From NCBI RefSeq assembly GCF_022664455.2, contig NZ_JAKRKC020000001.1, forward strand, positions 1,426,001 to 1,490,000: DNA of 64,000 bases, written 5' to 3'. Below are positions 52,471-61,149 of the stretch, one piece after another. Each line of letters begins with the position of its first letter. Position 1 is the stretch's first letter. The translations under genes were made by a program, and so were the position numbers. Below the pieces are notes generated by a model. It searched no databases, was not told the origin of the DNA, and saw only the letters and a list, made by a program, of their open reading frames with translations. This stretch comes from Actinomadura luzonensis. Lineage in GTDB: Bacteria; Actinomycetota; Actinomycetes; Streptosporangiales; Streptosporangiaceae.

Positions 52471-53883
52471 TCACTCCAAAGCGAGTGGGAGCTCGACGCG
52501 GAAGGTGGAGCCGTCGGCGACGCTGCTCCGCACCGTCACCTCGCCGCCGTGCGCGCGGACGAGCGCCTGGACGATGGCGAGCCCGAGGCCGCTGCCCCGG
52601 TCCTCGGCCGAGCGGCGGCGGGAGCGGGCGGAGTCGGCCCGGTAGAAGCGCTCGAAGACGTGCTCGACCTGCTCGGGGGTGAGGCCGGGCCCGTGGTCGG
52701 CGACCTCCAGGAAGACCCGGTCGAGGCCCGCCCCGACCCGGACGATGATCGGCGAGCCGGGCTCGGTGTGGACGATGGCGTTGGTGACCAGGTTGCTGAC
52801 GACCTGGCGCAGGCGCACCTCGTCGCCGGAGACGATGAGGGCCGCGCCGCCGACCACGTCCAGCTTGATCGTGCGGTCGGGGGCGAGGATGCGGGCGTCC
52901 TGGACGGCGTCGGCGGCCAGGGCCAGCATGTCGACCGGGCGCATCTGGAGCGGGCGCTGCTGGTCCACGCGGGCCAGCAGGAGCAGGTCGTCCACCAGCA
53001 GGCTCATGCGTCCCGCCGCCTTCTCCACGCGCTGCATCAGCTCGGCGGGGTCGGCTCCGGGGTTCTGGCGGGCGTACTCGGCGAAGCCGCGGATCGAGGT
53101 GAGCGGGGTGCGCAGCTCGTGGGAGGCGTCGCCGACGAACTGGCGCATGCGGTCCTCGGAGCGGCGGGCCGCCGCCTCCGAGGCCGAGCGGGCGGCGAAG
53201 GCGGCCTCGATCTGGGCCAGCATGCCGTTCAGCGACCTGGCCAGGCGGCCCACCTCGGTGCGGGGGTCGGCCTCCGGCACCCGGCGGCCCAGCTCGCCGC
53301 CGGCGATGGCCTCGGCGGTGCGCTCGATCTGGCCGAGCGGCCGCATGCTGCGCCGGACGATGGTGACGCCCACGACGGCCAGGATGAGCAGGCTGCCGCC
53401 GCCGCCCAGCAGCTCGATGAGCACGAGCCGCTTGGTGATCGCGTCGACCTCCTCCAGGTCCACCGCGACCACCAGGCTGGTGCGCTGCACGCGGCTCTGC
53501 AGCACCCGCCACTCGCCGTCGCCGCTGGTCGCGCGGGTGGTGTAGGCGTCGGGGCCGGGCGTGGGCGACAGGACCGGCTGCGGCTTGAGGTCCACGTCGC
53601 GGTCGTCGAGCATGGGGACGAACTCGCCTCCCGGCTCCTTGACCAGCACGACCGCGTCGGACTCGATGAGGATCGGCCGCTCGGGCGTCTCGCGGTCCTT
53701 GCGCCAGTCGTTGACGACCTTCTTGTGCATGCGCTCGGTGAGCAGGTGGAGCTGGCCGTCCACCCGGTCGAGCAGGTAGCCGTGCAGCACCGACACGCTG
53801 ACCAGGCCGATGAAGACCATGCCGAAGCCGAGCAGCGCCAGCATGGACGCCATCAGCTTGATCCTCAGCGGCAGCCGGCGCAT
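52471..53883 (-). CDS. Sensor histidine kinase, two-transmembrane
   Basis: A 470-residue kinase. Helix 1 is at residues 9-33, an extracytoplasmic domain spans about 34-155 (DRDVDLKPQPVLSPTPG and neighbours), helix 2 is near 155-176, followed by a HAMP domain (RSMRPLGQIERTAEAIAGGE), the HisKA motif DASHELRTPLTS with His255, and the HATPase motifs NLVTNAI, DHGPGL and GSGLGLAIV. The ATG at 53883 shares one base with the upstream regulator's stop codon. It has two cognate candidates, one upstream and one downstream. The signal is unknown. Confidence 0.93.
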   Translation of the reverse strand: MRRLPLRIKLMASMLALLGFGMVFIGLVSVSVLHGYLLDRVDGQLHLLTERMHKKVVNDWRKDRETPERPILIESDAVVLVKEPGGEFVPMLDDRDVDLKPQPVLSPTPGPDAYTTRATSGDGEWRVLQSRVQRTSLVVAVDLEEVDAITKRLVLIELLGGGGSLLILAVVGVTIVRRSMRPLGQIERTAEAIAGGELGRRVPEADPRTEVGRLARSLNGMLAQIEAAFAARSASEAAARRSEDRMRQFVGDASHELRTPLTSIRGFAEYARQNPGADPAELMQRVEKAAGRMSLLVDDLLLLARVDQQRPLQMRPVDMLALAADAVQDARILAPDRTIKLDVVGGAALIVSGDEVRLRQVVSNLVTNAIVHTEPGSPIIVRVGAGLDRVFLEVADHGPGLTPEQVEHVFERFYRADSARSRRRSAEDRGSGLGLAIVQALVRAHGGEVTVRSSVADGSTFRVELPLALE

Positions 53884-54575
53884 CAGGGGCCCGGCGGCAG
53901 GCGCAACACGTACCCGACACCGCGCAGGGTGTGGATGAGGCGGGGGCTGCGGTTGTCGATCTTGCGCCGCAGGACGGACACGTACGACTCGACGATGCCC
54001 ACCTCGCCCCGGAAGTCGTAGTCCCACACGTGGTCGAGGATCTGCGGCTTGGACAGGACGCGGCCGGCGTTCGTCATGAAGTAGCGCAGGAGCTTGAACT
54101 CGGTGGGCGACAGCGCGACGGCCGTGCCGCCGCGCCACACCTCGTGGCTCTCCTCGTCCAGCTCGATGTCGGCGAACGTCAGCCGGGGCGGCGCGGCCGG
54201 CTGGTCGCCGCTGGTGCGGCGGAGCACCGCGTGGATGCGCGCGACCACCTCCTCCAGGCTGAACGGCTTGGTCACGTAGTCGTCGCCGCCGATCGTGAGG
54301 CCGCGGATCTTGTCCTCGGTCTCGTCGCGGGCGGTCAGGAACACCACCGGCGTGTGCAACCCGCCGCCGCGCAGCCGCCTGACGATCTCGAAACCGTCCA
54401 GGTCGGGCAGCATGACGTCGAGCACGACGAGGTCAGGGCGGTGTCGCTGCACGGCGGCGACGGCGTCGAGGCCGTTCTTCGCCGTGGTCACGTCGAAACC
54501 CGCGAACCTGAGGCTCGCGGCGAGGAGTTCGAGGATGTTGGGGTCGTCCTCGACTATCAGCAGGCGTGATTCCAT
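53883..54575 (-). CDS. OmpR/PhoB-family response regulator
   Basis: A 230-residue response regulator with a complete receiver (LLIVEDDPNILELL, phospho-Asp53, TARDETEDKIRGLTIGGDD, switch lysine in YVTKPFS) and a winged-helix effector domain (FKLLRYFMTNAGRVLSKPQIL, GVGYVLRLP). It is immediately upstream of the kinase, overlapping by one base, which makes it the primary partner. The ATG at 54575 is chosen; a second ATG at 54596 would add seven residues. Confidence 0.93.
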   Translation of the reverse strand: MESRLLIVEDDPNILELLAASLRFAGFDVTTAKNGLDAVAAVQRHRPDLVVLDVMLPDLDGFEIVRRLRGGGLHTPVVFLTARDETEDKIRGLTIGGDDYVTKPFSLEEVVARIHAVLRRTSGDQPAAPPRLTFADIELDEESHEVWRGGTAVALSPTEFKLLRYFMTNAGRVLSKPQILDHVWDYDFRGEVGIVESYVSVLRRKIDNRSPRLIHTLRGVGYVLRLPPGP

Positions 54576-54592
54576 CACTGACAAGGATGCCT

Positions 54593-55795
54593 TCATCGGA
54601 CGAGTGCTGGGACAATTCCGGCAATATGCCTGGCGATTGCCAGGCTGGACGTGGCGGCCGGCGACGGGGCGTTGCGCACCAGGACCACCTTGCCGTGGAC
54701 GTCCACGACGAAGTCGTCCACCAGCCGCCCGTCCCTGGCCACGGCCTGCGCGCGGACGCCGCCGGGCGCGCGGACGAGGTCGGCGGCGGCCAGCTCGGGC
54801 ACGTAGCGGCGGGCGGCCCGGACGAACTCGCCTTTGACGAGGCTGCTGTGGATCTCCTTGAGGCCGGTGCGCCAGTGGTGGCGGGCCAGGCGGAGGGTGC
54901 CCGGCCAACCAAGAATTTGCCGAACATTTCCTATTTTCTGCCACAGTCTCCGGTCGCGGTAGCCCTCGTACACGAGCGCCGGCACGGCGTTCGGCCCCAC
55001 CAGCACCTCCCCCGCGATCGTCCGGGTGAGGTGCACGCCCAGGAACGGGTACCGCGGATCGGGCACCGGATAGATCAGCCCGCGCACGAGCTCCCTGGCC
55101 CCGCCGCGCAACGCGTAGTAGTCGCCGCGGAACGGGACGATCCGCACCTCGCCCGGCCGGCCGGTCATGGCCGCCAGCGCGTCCGTGCCGAGGCCGCCGC
55201 AGACCACCAGGCGGTCGAAGGTGAAGATCCGGCGCGCGGCCAGCACCTGCACCCGCCCCGCGCGCTCGCGCACCGCGCGTACCGGATGCCCGGGACGGAC
55301 CGACCCGCCCAGCTCGGCCACGTCGGCGGCGAGGCGGCGGGCGACGGCGGGGAAGTCGCAGATCGCGGTGTGCGGCGAGTGCACCGCGCCCACGCCGACC
55401 GCGTGCGGCTCGATCTCGCGCAGCCCCAGCGCGTCCAGCTCGGCGATGCCGGGGACGCCGTTCGCGCGGGCCCGCTCGGCCAGCGCCGCCAGCCGCGCCC
55501 GCTCGCCGTGCGTGCTCGCCACGACGAGCTTGCCCACCTCCTCGTACGGCAGGCCGTGGCCCGCGCAGTACTCCTTGAGCAGCGCCACGCCCTCGCGGCA
55601 CAGCCTGGCCTTGAGCGAGCCGGGCGGGTAGTAGATGCCCGCGTGGACGACGCCGCTGTTGTGCCCGGTCTGGTGGGCGGCGACGCCGTCCTCCTTCTCC
55701 AGCACCGTCACCTCGGCGCCCCGGGTAGCGGCCAGCTCCCGCGCCACGGCGAGCCCGACGATCCCGGCGCCCACGATCCCGATCTTCTCCGTCAC
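54593..55795 (-). CDS. lhgO: L-2-hydroxyglutarate oxidase/dehydrogenase
   Basis: A 400-residue DAO-family flavoprotein resembling LhgO. The FAD site is IGIVGAGIVGLAVARELA, followed by TGHNSGVVHAGIYYPPGSLKA, the characteristic substrate-side block, and FRGDYYALRG; FLGVHLTRTIAGEVLVGPNA lies in the C-terminal half. It oxidises L-2-hydroxyglutarate to 2-oxoglutarate and passes electrons to the respiratory chain. The GTG at 55795 is chosen because homologues start close to the FAD motif; an ATG at 55831 is possible. It ends 17 bp before the response regulator, so read-through into the two-component genes is possible. Confidence 0.9.
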   Translation of the reverse strand: MTEKIGIVGAGIVGLAVARELAATRGAEVTVLEKEDGVAAHQTGHNSGVVHAGIYYPPGSLKARLCREGVALLKEYCAGHGLPYEEVGKLVVASTHGERARLAALAERARANGVPGIAELDALGLREIEPHAVGVGAVHSPHTAICDFPAVARRLAADVAELGGSVRPGHPVRAVRERAGRVQVLAARRIFTFDRLVVCGGLGTDALAAMTGRPGEVRIVPFRGDYYALRGGARELVRGLIYPVPDPRYPFLGVHLTRTIAGEVLVGPNAVPALVYEGYRDRRLWQKIGNVRQILGWPGTLRLARHHWRTGLKEIHSSLVKGEFVRAARRYVPELAAADLVRAPGGVRAQAVARDGRLVDDFVVDVHGKVVLVRNAPSPAATSSLAIARHIAGIVPALVR

Positions 55796-55850
55796 ACCCC
55801 GATTTTCCGGCTTACCGCCCGTCCCCGCCATATCCGGGCCGATCGCCGCC

Positions 55851-55908
55851 GGATCCGGCCGCGCGGATCCGGCCGCGCGAATCCGGCCGGGCCGGATCCG
55901 GTCGGGCC
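55851..55908. repeat. Four imperfect GATCCGGCCG repeats, intergenic
   Basis: Four units of about 14 bp (starting near 55851, 55865, 55879 and 55893) fill most of the 115-bp gap between the lhgO start and the upstream monooxygenase stop. Each contains the self-complementary core GGATCC or a one-base variant followed by GGCCG. Adjacent units can pair to form hairpins, so they may end monooxygenase transcription. Confidence 0.6.
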
Positions 55909-55910
55909 GG

Positions 55911-57418
55911 TCAGCCCAGCCCGCGCCGGAGCGCCGCCTGGAGCGAGGCCCGGGACGCCGCGTCCGGCTCCGCGACGTCGGTGGCCCAGGCCACGTACCC
56001 GTCGGGCCGCACCAGCAGCGCCGTGCACGGCACTGTGCACGGCGCCGCGGAGCCGGGCAGCCCGGCGGCCGCGGGGTGCCCCCAGTCGCCGCCGGTGAAG
56101 TCGATCAGGTGCGGGCGGCCGTCCCTGGCCAGCTCGGCGAGCCGGCGCCCGTCCTTGAGCTCCAGGTCGGGCGCCCACCGGCCGGCCAGCGGATGGCCGT
56201 CGCCCACCTCGTAGCGGACGTCGGCCCCCGACATCAGCTCGGCGATGCGGCGGACGTTGCGCGGGTCGGCGAGCAGTTCGGTGAACAGCGCGCGCAGGCC
56301 GGTGACCTCGCTGCCGGGAGCGATCAGCGCGGACTGGGCGCGCGAGGACATCACCACCCGCTCGGCGACCGGGCGCCGTTCGGACTCGTAGGTGTCGAGG
56401 AGACCGGCGGGAGCCGTGCCGCGCGCCTCGGCCGCGAGTTTCCAGCCGAGGTTGACCGCGTCCTGGAGGCCCAGGTTGAGCCCGGGCCCGCCGATCGCCG
56501 AGTGCACGTGAGCGGCGTCGCCGACCAGCAGCACCCGGCCGTCGCGGAACCGCTCGGCCAGGCGGGTGTTGCCGCCGTTGAGCTTGCGCAGCAGGTGCGG
56601 CCCCTCGCCGCCGGGCGGGCCCAGCGCGATGGGCACGCCGAGCACGCGACGGGCGCTGGCCTCCAGCTCCGCGAGCGTGAGCGGGCCCTCGGCGTCCTGC
56701 TGGTTCCACTCCATCGTGGAGATCAGCGGCGCGGGGGCGCCCGGCAGGGGCGCGTACACGAACAGCCCGCGCTCGGTGCGGTGGTGCAGGAACGGCGGGA
56801 TCGGGCCGTACCCGGGAAGGTCGAGGCCGCCGGTGGCCGGATCGACGAGCCCGGCCGGCACGGCGGCGTGCGCGGTGCGCGCGATCGTCGTGTCCGTCGT
56901 CACGCCGGGGAAGGCGATCCCGGCCAGCTTGCGCACGACGCTGTGGCCGCCGTCGGCGCCCACCAGGTAGCGGGTCCTGATCGTGTACGGCCCGGCCGGC
57001 CCGCCGACCTGGAGGGACACGCCGTCGGCGTCCTGGGTGAAGCCGGTGAGCTCGTGCCCCCGCCGGATCTCCACGCCGAGCTCGGCCGCCCGCTCCTCCA
57101 GCATCTGCTCGATCCTGCGCTGCGGGACCTGGAGCAGGTAGAGGGGGTTGTCGTCCAGCACGCTCAGGTCGATGGGCAGCGCGCCGAAGACGAAGCCCGG
57201 GGCGGGCCGCGGCGGGTCTGGACGCCGGTCAGCCGCTCGTACAGCCCGCGCCGGTCCAGCATCCGCACCACCTGGCCGACCAGGCCGTTGGCGCGGTTCT
57301 CCTGGGTGCGCTCCGGCAGGCGCTCCAGGACCAGGGGGCGGATCCCGGCCAGGCTGAGTTCAGAGGCCAGCATCAGGCCGTTGGGCCCGGCTCCGGCGAT
57401 GACGATGTCGGTGGTCAT
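55911..57418 (-). CDS. FAD-dependent aromatic monooxygenase, frameshifted
   Basis: A class A flavoprotein hydroxylase of about 500 residues, split over two frames. The 5' frame (57418-57164) has IVIAGAGPNGLMLASEL and then ends out of register; the 3' frame (from about 57200 down to 55911) continues with PGFVFGALPIDLSVLDDNP, the DG motif LVGADGGHSVVRKLAG and GDAAHVHSAIGGPGLNLGL. One extra C in the C-run at 57199-57202 would restore a continuous protein. The C-terminal thioredoxin-like domain (LLVRPDGYVAW) is typical of PgaE/RdmE/MhpA-type hydroxylases. It is transcribed from the TetR gene 71 bp upstream, so it is probably its target. The break may be a sequencing error. Confidence 0.88.
57199..57202 (-). 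other. Frameshift point in the FAD monooxygenase gene
   Basis: The coding strand reads a run of four C where a run of five would join the N-terminal FAD-binding frame to the PGFVFGALPID continuation. The total of 1508 bp is one base short of a multiple of three. Like the PKS break, it lies in a short G/C run. Confidence 0.8.
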
Positions 57419-57489
57419 GGTGGGTCCTTCCGGGCATGGCGGATCGACCGGCGGCAGGCCGGCTTCAGGGGGAAAGGGGGGCGGCGGGG

Positions 57490-58092
57490 TCAGGGAGTGG
57501 GCAGGCCCGCGGCCGTCTGGCCGAGGGCGTCACGCAGCAGCTCCTCGAACGACGCCGTCGCCTCGCCGTGGAGCCACAGGTGGATGGCCGAGAGCACGGC
57601 CGTGCCGACCGCCCCCGCGACCAGGTGGGGGTAGAGGTCCTTGCTCGCGTCGGTGCCGGTGCGCTCGGCGACCGCCGCGGCCAGCGCCTCCTGCGCGGCC
57701 AGGTGCGCCTTGAGGAACTCGCCCCGGTGCTCCGGGTGCTGGTTCATCAGCCTGACGCCGGCGATCCAGCGCTCGTCGACCGGCCGCCCGGTCTCCTGCA
57801 TGCCGAGCGCGAACCGGGCGAACACCGCGTTGGTGACGGCCTCCCACAGCGGTTCGCCGGCCGGCCTGGACCTCAGCTCGTCGGCGATCTGCACCGCCCG
57901 GTCGAAGTGCCGGGCCGCGATCGCCTCGCCCTTGCTGGAGAAGTAGTTGTTGAACGTGCGGTGCGAGACGCCCGCTTCGGCGGCGATGTCCTCCACCTTG
58001 ACGTTGTCGAAACCGCGCTCGACGGTCAGCTTGATCGCCGCCCAGCTCAATGCGATCCGGGTCTCTTCCTTCTTGCGCTCCCGCAGCCCCAT
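57490..58092 (-). CDS. TetR-family transcriptional regulator
   Basis: A 200-residue TetR protein. The N-terminal helix-turn-helix spans residues 8-55 (RIALSWAAIKLTVERGFDNV, VEDIAAEAGVSHRTFNNYFSSKGEA). The C-terminal ligand domain is generic (DERWIAGVRLMNQHPEHRGEF). The ATG at 58092 abuts the large palindromic region 58093-58159. It lies upstream of the FAD monooxygenase in the same direction, so it probably represses itself and that gene together. Confidence 0.92.
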   Translation of the reverse strand: MGLRERKKEETRIALSWAAIKLTVERGFDNVKVEDIAAEAGVSHRTFNNYFSSKGEAIAARHFDRAVQIADELRSRPAGEPLWEAVTNAVFARFALGMQETGRPVDERWIAGVRLMNQHPEHRGEFLKAHLAAQEALAAAVAERTGTDASKDLYPHLVAGAVGTAVLSAIHLWLHGEATASFEELLRDALGQTAAGLPTP

Positions 58093-58106
58093 GAGAACAC
58101 CCTACA

Positions 58107-58148
58107 CAAACTTGCGAGCCTCGCAAAGATGCGAGACACGCAAGTTTG
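58107..58148. promoter_or_regulatory. Nested TetR operator upstream of the TetR/monooxygenase operon
   Basis: Outer arms CAAACTTGCG (58107-58116) and CGCAAGTTTG (58139-58148) are perfect 10-bp inverted repeats. Inside lies CTCGCA-AAGA-TGCGAG (58120-58135), another perfect dyad. A further CTCGCAT follows at 58154-58160. Two stacked dyads immediately upstream of a TetR start are typical of cooperative repressor binding. Confidence 0.7.
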
Positions 58149-58159
58149 CGCGACTCGCA

Positions 58160-58534
58160 TCAACGGAAGTTGCGCATCGTCGCGGTGAACATGTCGCCGC
58201 GCAACGCCTGCTCGACGACGGCGATCGAGCGGGACAGGCGGACCAGCCGCGGCCCCTCCTGCCGGTAGACGTCGAGCACCGCCTCGACGGCGTGCGGCGG
58301 CAGGTGGCTCTTGAGCTCGACCGCCGCGCCGCGGTAGCCCGCCCTGGCGGCCTCGACCGCGGCGTTCACGTGGTGGGCCGCCATCCTGGCCAGCGCCACC
58401 GGATGACGTCTCAGCACCTCGTACGCCCGGTAGTCGGGAGGCACGGCGTCGAGCAGCCAGGCCACGGCCGAGGTCTCCCAGTCGGGGACGCTGGGCGGGC
58501 GGACCTCGGCGGGCCACTCCGGCGGCAGATACAT
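58160..58534 (-). CDS. Hypothetical protein, 124 aa
   Basis: I do not recognise this family. The 124-residue soluble protein opens MYLPPEWPAEVRPPSVPDWE and is mainly helical, with RHPVALARMAAHHVNAAVEAAR and a C-terminal helix VRLSRSIAVVEQALRG. Similar short proteins occur in many actinomycetes without a known role. The ATG at 58534 lies in an A/T-richer context. It ends at the edge of the TetR operator region. Confidence 0.75.
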   Translation of the reverse strand: MYLPPEWPAEVRPPSVPDWETSAVAWLLDAVPPDYRAYEVLRRHPVALARMAAHHVNAAVEAARAGYRGAAVELKSHLPPHAVEAVLDVYRQEGPRLVRLSRSIAVVEQALRGDMFTATMRNFR

Positions 58535-58582
58535 ACCGCCATCGTACTCACGTTCGATTCGCCGCCATGAGACCGCCGCCCG

Positions 58583-58957
58583 CTACGCCTCGGACCAGAC
58601 GCCCAGCTCGTTGCCGCTCGGGTCGGTGAAGTGGAAGCGCCGCCCGCCGGGGAACGCGTACGGCCCGTTCACCACGGCCCCGCCCGCCTTCGTCACCGCC
58701 TCCGCCGACGCGTCGAGGTCGGCGGAGTAGAGCAGCACCAGCGGCCCGCCCGGCCGCGCCTGCTCGTCGAGCCGGAGCCCGCCCACCTCGGGCGCCCCCT
58801 CACCCTCCGGGCTCCGGATGCCCGCGTAGGCCGGCCCGTAGTCGTTGAAGCGCCACCCGAACGCCTCGCCGTAGAAGCGCTTGGCCCGGTCGAGGTCGGT
58901 GGCGGGGATCTCGACGTAGTCGAGGGCGTGGTGCCGGTGCGATCCGTCGTTCGTCAT
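58583..58957 (-). CDS. VOC-superfamily (glyoxalase-like) protein
   Basis: A 124-residue protein of the vicinal oxygen chelate superfamily with two beta-alpha-beta-beta-beta modules: DYVEIPATDLDRAKRFYGEAFGW at the N-terminus and LVLLYSADLDASAEAVTKAGG, then RRFHFTDPSGNELGVWSE at the C-terminus. His12/Glu16-like and C-terminal Glu positions could bind metal. Family members include glyoxalase I, bleomycin-resistance and dioxygenase proteins, so the function stays open. ATG 58957 is chosen; an ATG three codons upstream is also possible. Confidence 0.88.
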   Translation of the reverse strand: MTNDGSHRHHALDYVEIPATDLDRAKRFYGEAFGWRFNDYGPAYAGIRSPEGEGAPEVGGLRLDEQARPGGPLVLLYSADLDASAEAVTKAGGAVVNGPYAFPGGRRFHFTDPSGNELGVWSEA

Positions 58958-59054
58958 GCGGCTCATTCTGCGACCCGGCACCGACACTTCCGCCGGGCGC
59001 CGGCCGCGTGACCGCGCCGACCACCGTGAACGCCTGGCGCAGCCCGCCGGCGGG

Positions 59055-60089
59055 TCAGGCCGTGCGGCGGGCGATGAAGGTGATCACGCCGATGGCGGTC
59101 AGCGCCGCCGCGAGCCAGATCAGCACGTCCTTGAGCGACAGCCCGCCGCCCGCCGGCGCCGCGGACGACGGCGACGCCTGCGCCTCCGTATCGCGCTCGG
59201 CGCTGGCCGGGCTGGGGGCCGGGCTGGGAGCCGGGGTGGCGGACCGGACGGCCGAGGCGGCGCGGGCGGGCAGCGGCACCCGGTAGACCGGGCTCCTCGC
59301 CCCCTCGCTGCCGGTGAGCAGGGCCTTGCCGTCGGCCGTGTACGTGATCGACTCCGCCTGCCGCAGCTCCGGCATCGTCACCCTGGCGATGGTCTCGCCG
59401 GACGGCTTGTAGAGGGTGGCGGAGAAGTAGGTGCGCACGACGTAGGAGGAGCCGTCCGGCGCGTACGCCGCGTCCGTGGCCATGACGGGGGCCGAGGCGA
59501 CCTTGCGCAGCACGTTCGTGCGGTCGGCGCGCAGCTTCTTCGGCGCGGCGTAGACCGACCCGGCGAACTCCTTCGACACCACGTACAGCCGTCCGGTGCC
59601 GGGGTCGACCATGATGCCCTCGGCGTTGCGCGCCCCGTCGGCGTAGCGGAGGCGGTAGCGGACGGCGGGCAGCGTGGCGTCGCCGAGCGTCCGCGGCTCC
59701 ATGACCTTGTAGACGGAGACGTCGGGCCAGGCGCCGTCGAGGTTGTCGCCGATGTCGGCGAACCAGAGCACGCCGCGCCCGGTGCGCGGGTCCTTGGTCG
59801 CGGCCATCGCCTCCCAGTCACGGGCCTGCGCCCCGCGCACCTGGTACGTCGCCCGCGTGCGCCCCTCGCCGTCCACGGCGTAGAACGTGGGGGCGGCGGC
59901 GCTGTCGTTGTGGGTGTAGTAGATGCCAGGATGTGTCGGGGACACGGCGAGCCCGCTCGACTCGGTGATGCGGGTGTCGGTGAAGGCGAAGAGCTTCTCC
60001 GTCTTCTCGTCGTCGCCGGGCGCCGCCGCGTGGGCGGGCACGGCGGCGAGACAGCACGTCGCCGCCGCGGCGGCCAGCAATCGGATCAC
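59055..60089 (-). CDS. Secreted, membrane-anchored beta-propeller-like protein
   Basis: A protein of about 344 residues with a signal peptide (VIRLLAAAAATCCLAAVPAHA) and a C-terminal helix followed by Arg-Arg (VLIWLAAALTAIGVITFIARR), so it is exported and held in the membrane. The central 250 residues hold repeated beta stretches such as LAVSPTHPGIYYTHNDS, GVLWFADIGDNLDG and AEGIMVDPGTGRLYVVSKE, resembling an NHL/esterase-like beta-propeller. A Pro/Ser/Ala linker precedes the anchor. The GTG at 60089 is chosen because GGGGGA precedes it; ATGs at 60110 and 60113 are alternatives. Function unknown. Confidence 0.75.
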   Translation of the reverse strand: MIRLLAAAAATCCLAAVPAHAAAPGDDEKTEKLFAFTDTRITESSGLAVSPTHPGIYYTHNDSAAAPTFYAVDGEGRTRATYQVRGAQARDWEAMAATKDPRTGRGVLWFADIGDNLDGAWPDVSVYKVMEPRTLGDATLPAVRYRLRYADGARNAEGIMVDPGTGRLYVVSKEFAGSVYAAPKKLRADRTNVLRKVASAPVMATDAAYAPDGSSYVVRTYFSATLYKPSGETIARVTMPELRQAESITYTADGKALLTGSEGARSPVYRVPLPARAASAVRSATPAPSPAPSPASAERDTEAQASPSSAAPAGGGLSLKDVLIWLAAALTAIGVITFIARRTA

Positions 60090-60177
60090 GGCATCCCCCA
60101 CGCCGCCCATCATGCCCCACCGGCGCGGCGGGAAGCGTCTGGCCTGGAGTGCGCTCCAGGTCTTTAGGGTTGGAGGC

Positions 60178-61146
60178 ATGGACTATGTCAACCTCGGACG
60201 CAGCGGCCTCGCAGTCAGCCCCCTCTGTCTCGGCACCATGAACTTCGGCCCGCAGACCTCGGAGGAGGACTCCTTCGCGATCATGGACCGGGCCCTGGAG
60301 CTGGGCATCAACTTCTTCGACACCGCCAACGTCTACGGCTGGAAGCTGGGCGAGGGCATCACCGAGCAGATCATCGGCCGGTGGTTCGCCCAGGGCGGCG
60401 GGCGGCGCGAGAAGACCGTCATCGCGACCAAGCTCAACGGCAGGATGAGCGACTGGCCGAACGACCAGAAGCTCTCCGCGCTCAACATCCGCCGGGCCTG
60501 CGACGCCTCGCTCAAGCGCCTGCAGACCGACTACATCGACATCTACCAGGCGCACCACGTCGACCGGAACACGCCGTTCGAGGAGTTCTGGGAGGCGATG
60601 GAGGTCCTGCGCCAGCAGGGCAAGATCATCTACGTCGGCTCCTCCAACTTCGCCGCCTGGCACATCGCCAAGGCCCAGGAGAGCGCCGCCCGGCGCAACT
60701 TCCTCGGCCTGGTCAGCGAGCAGTCCCACTACAACCTGCTCACCCGCACGGTCGAGCTGGAGGTGCTGCCCGCCTGCGAGGACTACGGGCTCGGCGTGAT
60801 CCCGTGGAGCCCGCTGGCCGGCGGCCTGCTCGGCGGCGTGCTCCGCAAGATCGACAAGGGCCGCTCGGCGAGCGACCACATGCTCAAGGAGCTGGAGAGG
60901 CACCGCGACAAGATCGAGGCGTACGAGAAGCTCTGCGACGAGCTGGGCGAGGACCCGGCGCACGTGGGCCTGGCCTGGCTGCTCAAGCAGCGGGCGGTCA
61001 CCGCGCCGATCATCGGCCCGCGCACGCTGGAGCAGCTCGAAGGCAGCATGCGCACGCTGGAGATCGAGCTGGACGACGCCGTCCTGGCCCGCATCGACGA
61101 GATCTTCCCCGGTCACCGCACCGCCCCGGAGGACTACGCCTGGTAG
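60178..61146 (+). CDS. Aldo/keto reductase
   Basis: A 322-residue NADPH-dependent oxidoreductase of the aldo/keto reductase superfamily (YajO/Kvbeta-like subgroup). The catalytic tetrad is visible: Asp48 (FFDTANVYG), Tyr53, Lys85 (IATKLNG) and His126 (YQAHHVDR). The C-terminal cofactor region reads SPLAGGLLGG and later PIIGPRTLEQLEGS. The ATG at 60178 has TTGGAGGC directly upstream. It is transcribed alone and is divergent from the propeller-like gene. The substrate is not known. Confidence 0.93.
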   Translation: MDYVNLGRSGLAVSPLCLGTMNFGPQTSEEDSFAIMDRALELGINFFDTANVYGWKLGEGITEQIIGRWFAQGGGRREKTVIATKLNGRMSDWPNDQKLSALNIRRACDASLKRLQTDYIDIYQAHHVDRNTPFEEFWEAMEVLRQQGKIIYVGSSNFAAWHIAKAQESAARRNFLGLVSEQSHYNLLTRTVELEVLPACEDYGLGVIPWSPLAGGLLGGVLRKIDKGRSASDHMLKELERHRDKIEAYEKLCDELGEDPAHVGLAWLLKQRAVTAPIIGPRTLEQLEGSMRTLEIELDDAVLARIDEIFPGHRTAPEDYAW

Positions 61147-61149
61147 GGC

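Noticed and set aside
55851..55908. Replication-origin or DnaA-box cluster
   Set aside because: The repeats contain GGATCC, not the TTGTCCACA-type DnaA box, and no replication genes are nearby.
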